In this document: piece after piece, positions 57,689 to 64,000 of the stretch | How the letters are laid out: each line of letters opens with the position of its first letter | Numbering within the stretch: the first letter of the stretch is position 1 | NCBI GenBank assembly: GCA_950097015.1 | Contig: CATNEN010000024.1 | Span: forward strand, 5,594,001 to 5,658,000 | Direction of reading: 5' to 3' | Length of the DNA stretch: 64,000 bases | Source of the DNA: Macrostomum hystrix | Lineage: Eukaryota; Platyhelminthes; Macrostomidae | Position numbers and translations under genes: made by a program | The notes under the pieces: model-generated | The model's database searches: none | What the model was told of the DNA's origin: nothing | Seen by the model: the letters and a program-made list of their open reading frames with translations, nothing else

Positions 57689-59941
57689 ATGGTCCAACGA
57701 GCTGTACTCGCGCAAATTATTTGGTTTGCAGCTTTTGGTGAGTTGCAGTTCTGAAATCTATCACCGCCTGTGACAGATGCTTCATGTTGAAGCCACATTC
57801 GACACATTCGATCATCGCATCATCGCATCATTCACAGGTTCTGCGAGCTCAAGCAATCTCCGCCTGGAAGCCAATGTGAGTGTACCCAGCACACTTCAGC
57901 TGTTCCTTGCGTACAACAGTTCCGTCAACATTGATGCTGCTCTTCTGAACTTGCTGGCAGATAAACTGTTGGCGAGTGGTGACAGTCGGGCAAGTCAAGC
58001 GGTTGCAAAACTGAGTTTGTCTGTTCTGTTAACAGCGGGACCGTTTAATGTGACCCAGGTGCGTACTATAGTTGGCATTTTGCCATTTACTACTAATCTA
58101 ACTTGTTTTGTAATGCAAAGATTTTACGCTTGATGCAAATTTTGTAGGTCATCGATGACACTAAGAGCATTAGCACAACTATAACTCCAACGACCACAAC
58201 TCCAACGACCACAACTCCAACGACCACAACTCCTACGACCACAACTCCTACGACCACAACTCCAACGACCACAACTCCAACGACCACAACTCCTACGACC
58301 ACAGCTCCTACGACTACAACTCCTACGACCACAACTCCTACGACCACAACTCCAACAACCACAACTCCAACGACCACAACTCCAACGATTACAACTCCTA
58401 CGACCACAACTCCAACAACCACAACTCCAACAACCACAACTCATACGACCACAACTCCAACAACCACAACTCCAACGACCACAACTCCAACGATTACAAC
58501 TCCTACGACTAAAACTCCAACGACCACAACTCCTACGACCACAACTCCAACAACCACAACTCCAACGACCACAACTCCAACGACCACAACTCCTACGACC
58601 ACAACTCCTACGACCACAACTCCTACGACCACAACTCCTACGACCACAACTCCTACGACCACGACTCCTACGACCACAACTCCTACGACCACAACTCCTA
58701 CGACCACAACTCCTACGACCACAACTCCTACGACCACAACTCCTACGACCACGACTCCTACGACCACAACTCCTACGACCACAACTCCTACGACCACAAC
58801 TCCTACGACCACAACTCCTACGACCACAACTCCTACGACCACAACTCCTACAACCACAACTCCAACGCCCACAACTCCTACAACCACAACTCCAACGCCC
58901 ACAACTCCAACCACAACGAAAACCACAACACTAATCACCACAACATCAACGGCCACAACACCAATCGCCCCAACAACGACCACAACACCTACCACCACAA
59001 CACCAAAGGCCACAACACTAACCACTACACCATCAACGGCCACAGCACCAACGACCACAATACCAACGGCCACAGCACCAACGACAACAACACCAACGAC
59101 CACAACACCAACCACCACAACACCAATTACCACAACACCAACGACCACAACTTCAACAACTACCACTCTAATGACAACAAGTATGACGACGACAGCTGCA
59201 GCTACAACAACTGCAGCAACTACGACCCAGACAACTACCTCGTCAAATAAAATTTCGGAGACCACAGCTCAAGCAACTACAGCCATAAAGACCGCAACTC
59301 CAGCAACACAAACTATGAAAATCACGAGTTTTACGACCACAGCCGCAACGATACCAACTACTCGTATATTGGAAAGTCTAGCCACAATTCTGAAAACTCA
59401 ACTGGTCACAACTGCAACGAGATATACAACAGTGACTCCAAGGACCACTCAAGAAAGAACAGGTCAACCGATCGTGACACCGACTGCAATAACTAAAACT
59501 TCAACTTTAACGAGCCCCACTAGTACAAATACTTCGATAAAAAATCCCAAAACTTCAACAATAACAACCAAAACATCAGCCATCATGACGTCTACAAACA
59601 CGTTAGCAGTGATTTCAGAAGCTGCTGAGAGTACTACCTACAGAAGCATGGTGAAGACATCGGAAGCTCCACGAATGAGTGGCCTGCAGATTGGTCTTGT
59701 GGTGGCTTGTTCGGCTTTAGTTGTTATATTTGTGACATCCTTCGCGATAACAACAATACTCGCCACCCGCTGGTCCGTCGGCTGGCTGAAGGCGGAACCG
59801 GCCGACTATGAGTCGAGGACGTCGACAACAACTCGGCATGGCAACGTCGATTATGTCGATCTGCAGCTGCAGCAGTGGGTGACAGAAATCAGCGTGGAAA
59901 TTTTGGGAGACGATATCGACGATGGCTTTATTAACTGGTAG
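57689..59941 (+). CDS. Mucin-like type I membrane glycoprotein, three exons
   Basis: Exons 57689-57737, 57838-58058 and 58148-59941 join in phases 1 and 0, giving 687 aa. Exon 1 encodes most of a signal peptide (MVQRAVLAQIIWFAAF). Residues about 17-90 form a small extracellular region with sequons (NVS, NSS, NVT) and no recognised domain. A long Thr/Pro domain follows, mostly PTTTT units from a 15-bp minisatellite, then a less regular Thr/Ser-rich stretch, as in heavily O-glycosylated mucins. One transmembrane helix (residues about 602-628, GLQIGLVVACSALVVIFVTS) is followed by a 59-residue cytoplasmic tail with tyrosines and an acidic end (GDDIDDGFINW). It is likely a cell-surface or cuticular/epithelial protein. 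No SEA, EGF or von Willebrand domain is seen. Confidence 0.8.
58186..58910. repeat. 15-bp coding minisatellite (PTTTT) in the mucin-like gene
   Basis: About 48 copies of actcctacgaccaca or actccaacgaccaca, in frame with exon 3 and encoding Thr-Pro-Thr-Thr-Thr. Synonymous third-position variation dominates. This is the only array in the window I take as translated. Confidence 0.9.
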
Positions 59942-60662
59942 CGGCACGTTGGATACTACTGTTAGTATTCAATACATCACACTTAAATCCTCTTAGTAAC
60001 TTAGGGTACAATTTTCATTTGTCCTTCTTGTGAGAAGTGAAATTACCACTGGCTGTAGAAATTGCTAAATTTCGCTCGTGTGTTGCTTCTATTCAATCTG
60101 TAAATTCCTTAATTTTGCTATATAAACGGTCCATTCAAGGCCAGGTATCATCAGCTGCAGCTTGAGTCCAATTAGAACAAGAAACTCAAATAGTGCACTG
60201 GAGGGCTGCTCCATATTTTCATGGAGAAGAAGACGGAAAAATTCTCATAAAAGAACAAAAAGAGGGAAGGAAAAAACATTTTCCTAAATTCAGCAGCAAA
60301 TTGTGCGTTGAGCGCTGAGCCAGATGCCTTCTCAAGGTGTGGCAAATGAAAGCAGGGCTCCACCCACACATTTCAGCCGCAGCCAACAGCGGTGGAGGAT
60401 AGAGTATGCGAAGAAAGATGTATGTGAGTAGAGCAAGGACAACAATTTTCTACCAAGAGATGCAGACGAGGAGAAACACCAAGTATTGATTTTCCATTCC
60501 GCTCTTCCCTGGCAAGTCCGCAGCCTCTCCGTGTTATGCAGACTTCCAGCCCATGACGGAAAGCCATAAAAAAACAAGGCGATGAGAAGGCGATGGAGGG
60601 CCAAGACAAAAAAGCGACAGCCCTATTGCACCAGCTGCCCCGCCCTGCATAGGTAGACGACG
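59942..60662. other. Spacer before the orphan gene
   Basis: Contains the mucin-like gene's 3' UTR and the upstream region of the next gene. Minus-strand open frames here overlap the orphan gene in antisense or lack recognisable character. Confidence 0.4.
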
Positions 60663-61508
60663 ATGCTGAAACTGCAGCAGCAGCAGCAGCAGCAGCCGCT
60701 AGCTTCTGAGAAGAAGCCGCGTCACTACCAGGTGGCTGCCGAGCGGCGCAACCGCTTCGAAGAGGAGGCTTTGCGCCGAAGGCTAGACTTTCTCCAATGG
60801 CGCGAGACCAACCTGCTGGCCAAGCACGCCATGCGGTACAATGACCTGCGTCGCAGCCTGGCCCTCTACAAGGTGACGTCCGGCAGCAGCGGCCACTCGG
60901 AGCCGTGTCCTGGACAGCCCAGCGGCTACCCGAGGCTACACCTTGGCCTAGCATATCACGAGCGAGCCGCTGCGGCCGCCGCTGCAGCCGGAGCGCCTGG
61001 CGGTCGATACAGGACGCCTAACCTGGTGCGCGAAGGTCGGCACTCTATCAAGTGGGATCTGCAGCGTCTCCGTCCGTTGGAGGCGGTCAGCCCGGCCGAT
61101 AGAGAACTGTTCTCCTTGGACAATATGACCCGCTGGCGCGGTCGTGAGGAGGGCTATGGACGTCAGGCAAAGTACATCCGTCTGCCGGCGCTGGACTCCC
61201 TGCCAGGCGGCTTTCAGCAGAGCGTGCGCAAGGCCGAGTTCACCGTGGCCAAGGCGCGGGGCTGCTCCGGCCGGCTGGCGCAGCACCTGGACTCGCTGCC
61301 GGAGCTGCAGCGCCAGCGAGACATCCGGCGAGCCAAGCGCAAGAATCCGGAGCGCCAGTTTATCGAGGAGCCGACGGTGGCAGCGGCGACGCGAACTGGG
61401 AAACTGCACGGCGGCGCCAGAGACAGCGTCGATGACGAGAAGGACAACGCAGATGGGTCCGACAGTGAAGAGGAGATTGGAGACAGCGATCGTAGGGGCA
61501 AGAAGTAG
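60663..61508 (+). CDS. Unrecognised basic protein with poly-Gln and poly-Ala tracts, single exon
   Basis: A 281-aa frame with strong GC-rich coding composition and no intron. A seven-residue Gln run follows the start. Residues about 15-70 are a charged, probably helical segment (RRNRFEEEALRRRLDFLQWR). An Ala run lies near residue 105. The middle has RYRTPNLVREGRHSIKWDLQ and KYIRLPALDSLPGGFQQSV. The tail changes from basic (QRQRDIRRAKRKNPERQF) to acidic (DSEEEIGDSD) and ends RRGKK. No signal peptide, membrane segment or known domain is evident. The basic/acidic tail would suit a nuclear or cytoskeletal protein, but this is a guess. Start chosen as the first ATG. Confidence 0.65.
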   Translation: MLKLQQQQQQQPLASEKKPRHYQVAAERRNRFEEEALRRRLDFLQWRETNLLAKHAMRYNDLRRSLALYKVTSGSSGHSEPCPGQPSGYPRLHLGLAYHERAAAAAAAAGAPGGRYRTPNLVREGRHSIKWDLQRLRPLEAVSPADRELFSLDNMTRWRGREEGYGRQAKYIRLPALDSLPGGFQQSVRKAEFTVAKARGCSGRLAQHLDSLPELQRQRDIRRAKRKNPERQFIEEPTVAAATRTGKLHGGARDSVDDEKDNADGSDSEEEIGDSDRRGKK

Positions 61509-61566
61509 AGAGGGCTAGTAGACATTGTTTTTCATCTAGGATGAGTTGGTAGGTGTTGTGAGCCAT

Positions 61567-62160
61567 GATCATGACCCTCTCTCCCGGGTCTCTCGGTTGG
61601 TCATGACCCTCCCTCCCCAGTCTCTCGGTTGGTCATGACCCTCCCTCCCCAGTCTCTCGGTTGGTCATGACCCTCCCTCCCCAGTCTCTCGGTTGGTCAT
61701 GACCCTCCCTCCCGCGTCTCTCGGTTGGTCATGACCCTCCCTCCCCAGTCTCTCGGTTGGTCATGACCCTCCCTCCCCAGTCTCTCGGTTGGTCATGACC
61801 CTCCCTCCCGCGTCTCTCGGTTGGTCATGACCCTCCCTCCCCAGTCTCTCGGTTGGTCATGACCCTCCCTCCCCAGTCTCTCGGTTGGTCATGACCCTCC
61901 ATCCCCAGTCTCTCGGTTGGTCATGACCCTCCATCCCCAGTCTCTCGGTTGGTCATGACCCTCCCTCCCCAGTCTCTCGGTTGGTCATGACCCTCCATCC
62001 CCAGTCTCTCGGTTGGTCATGACCCTCCCTCCCCAGTCTCTCGGTTGGTCATGACCCTCCCTCCCCAGTCTCTCGGTTGGTCATGACCCTCCCTCCCCAG
62101 TCTCTCGGTTGGTCATGACCCTCCATCCCCAGTCTCTCGGTTGGTCATGACCCCGATCCC
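61567..62160. repeat. 32-bp minisatellite in the 3' region of the orphan gene
   Basis: About 18 copies of a 32-bp unit: tctctcggttggtcatgacc followed by ctccctccccag. It starts about 60 bp after the stop codon and ends about 110 bp before AATAAA at 62267-62272, so it probably lies in the 3' UTR. Confidence 0.95.
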
Positions 62161-62266
62161 TCCCCAGTCTCCCCTTCTGGGTCATAACCCAGAATGGTCA
62201 TAACCCATATTTTTTCTCTTCGCAATATCTGGTGTATAAATATTGTAACTACAATATACGAGTAGA

Positions 62267-62272
62267 AATAAA
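62267..62272 (+). promoter_or_regulatory. Possible polyadenylation signal of the orphan gene
   Basis: AATAAA 760 bp after the stop, beyond the 32-bp array. Confidence 0.35.
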
Positions 62273-62804
62273 AAGGAGAAATTTGCAGCAATGTTTCTTT
62301 GCACTCTGTTCTGGAAAACACTCACTCGTATACAAAATCTTGCAAAACTATATTATAGCTACGACTTGTACATAAAATAAAAATCTCGGCTAACAGTCAA
62401 GTGTGCAATTTTTCTACACAATATATTTTACCATTCTGCACCCGATAAAATCAGGCCAGAGTCTGTATAACTAAAATTCACGACGGCATTGTCTGAAATC
62501 TGTGCCGCGACATTTGTGAACTTTCTCAAATGTCATATTTTAGGCTTGATGTGTGGGAAAATCTGTTTTTTTTAATTAATTATTTCTATTGGAAACTGCA
62601 GAGAAGACAGATATCACACTGTTGCCGTAGCGGACGAACAATGTAGCTGGCCCTCAAAATATCATTTGATATCATTCGTGCTATAGTGACATAAAGCCAT
62701 GTCAAAGTGGCATTTGTAGCAAAGTGGCAGTTGAGTCAAGTGGCGTTTGTTGCAAAGTGGCAGTGTCAAAGTGGGATACTCCATCGAAAAAATAGCAGAC
62801 TGTC

Positions 62805-63290
62805 TTGTCAGAGTGGCAGAGACTGCACAGTCAGAGGAGCAGAGACTGCACAGTCAGAGTGGCAGAGACTGCACAGTCAGAGTGGCAGAGACTGCACAGT
62901 CAGAATGGCAGAGACTGCACAGTCAGAATGGCAGAGACTGCACAGTCAGAATGGCAGAGACTGCACAGTCAGAATGGCAGAGACTGCACAGTCAGAGGGG
63001 CAGAGACTGCACAGTCAGAGGGGCAGAGACTGCACAGTCAGAGGGGCAGAGACTGCACAGTCAGAGGGGCAGAGACTGCACAGTCAGAGGGGCAGAGACT
63101 GCACAGTCAGAGGGGCAGAGACTGCACAGCCAGAGGGGCAGAGACTGCACAGTCAGAGGGGCAGAGACTGCACAGTCAGAGGGGCAGAGACTGCACAGTC
63201 AGAGGGGCAGAGACTGCACAGTCAGAGGGGCAGAGACTGCACAGTCAGAGGGGCAGAGACTGCACAGCCAGAGGGGCAGAGACTCTGCGA
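62805..63290. repeat. 23-bp minisatellite
   Basis: About 21 copies of a 23-bp unit (cagagactgcacagtcagag plus ggg), with tgg and atgg variants on the left. All three forward frames are open through it, which explains the three overlapping frames of about 200 codons. Confidence 0.95.
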
Positions 63291-64000
63291 AGAAAGCAGC
63301 AGCAAAAGGTATTTTTGCAAAACAAGAAAATAAGTGTAGACTGGCGAGCATTAGGCAGCAATGAAACATAAAAGTAGCGGCATCTACTGGCGGCGGAGGC
63401 TGGCGTGAAATCAAACGGGAAATTTATGACGATTTCGGCACCGCCCACAGTTGTAAACCCCACGCTCTCTTGCATACAGTCTGATGGTATTCGCTTTATA
63501 GTTGAAGCTTTTGGCAGTAAAAAATATGGCCTATTAGAAAGCATATAGGAGCATTTGCGACGTCAAAAAGCCAGACCGCAAGGAGCCCCTCCTGACTCCG
63601 AAACAACCTGCGATCATAAAACATCCCGGCCACCACCGTGTCACCCACCTCTGCAGATTCCAGATATGCGATAGTTCTAGCAGTGTTTTTGGCTGACCCA
63701 ACCAGTGCCACACACAGTGAACTGCAAGCATTGGTTGGCTGAAATTCGAGAAGATAAATACTGAGAAATATACTTCCAATAGGCGCTTCTTGTTTCTTTG
63801 CAATGTGACTAAATAAAACTGAGATTACTGCCACTTTTCTAAGACAGCTATTTCAGCTTGTTTGCCTAGGAAAAGGAAAAGAACTGATTTGAAAAAAATC
63901 AGTGAGACATCGTTCCACCTGACAATTTAAAATTAACGGGCGCAAGGCACCCCAACACATGTGGTGTCCGCTGCAGCCACTGCCGCAGCCACCACAGCTG
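63291..64000. other. Right-edge region without a supported gene
   Basis: A minus-strand frame at 63496-63834 (GSAKNTARTIAYLESAEVGD region) has partly protein-like composition and could be an exon of a gene extending right, but I recognise no family and no convincing splice pair. The rest shows nothing. Confidence 0.3.

Noticed and set aside
58093-59265. Minus-strand frames of Val/Gly repeats
   Set aside because: They are the complement of the Thr/Pro-coding exon of the mucin-like gene.
14190-62330. Recurring ACTCGTA/TACGAGT word as a regulatory motif
   Set aside because: Eight scattered occurrences are about what chance predicts for a 7-mer on both strands of 64 kb.
1-63290. CRISPR-like arrays
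   Set aside because: The repeats are head-to-tail with no unique spacers, no cas genes are present, and the DNA is eukaryotic.
63496-63834. Minus-strand frame as an exon of a gene
   Set aside because: Some protein-like character, but no recognised family and no splice partner inside the window. Left as unresolved.

Overview
The window is nuclear DNA of an invertebrate metazoan. The genes have GT-AG introns, GC-rich exons and AT-rich spacers, and encode animal families: a FANK1-like protein, a protein kinase, a Ly-6 GPI protein, a seven-helix receptor, two ionotropic glutamate receptors (iGluRs) and a mucin-like membrane protein. No vertebrate, fungal, plant or prokaryotic hallmark is seen. 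I cannot place the phylum from sequence alone; a spiralian or another soft-bodied marine invertebrate would fit.

Layout, left to right: a 21-bp satellite cut by the window edge (1-1570); FANK1-like gene (+, 2186-10364) with one 7.2-kb intron holding a nested minisatellite; protein kinase (+, 11861-13677, three exons); Ly-6-like gene (+, 14397-15369, two exons); a 3.3-kb spacer; divergent rhodopsin-like GPCR (+, 18649-21543, two exons); a repeat-filled spacer; iGluR A (-, 34228 to 24514, 13 exons); a spacer with a 2.3-kb 29-bp array; iGluR B (-, 56535 to 38237, 13 exons); head-to-head with B, a mucin-like type I membrane protein (+, 57689-59941, three exons); an unrecognised single-exon gene (+, 60663-61508); and repeat-rich sequence to the end.

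The exon models were assembled by hand from splice sites and reading phase. The two iGluR models support each other: ten of 13 exons have identical lengths, all 12 introns have the same phase, and both totals are multiples of three (860 and 866 aa). They are tandem paralogues. Little else links the genes functionally: the iGluRs, GPCR and Ly-6 protein are all cell-surface proteins, but this may be chance.

The striking property of the window is its tandem repeats. I estimate that about 45% of it is minisatellite, in about 36 arrays with units of 5 to 51 bp. Nearly every intron of the two iGluR paralogues carries its own unrelated array. At least two arrays include copies of the adjoining exon's splice junction, and about a third of arrays share a CAGGTR core on the + strand. 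The long open frames inside these arrays are artefacts of periodicity, except the Thr/Pro array of the mucin-like gene, which is coding.
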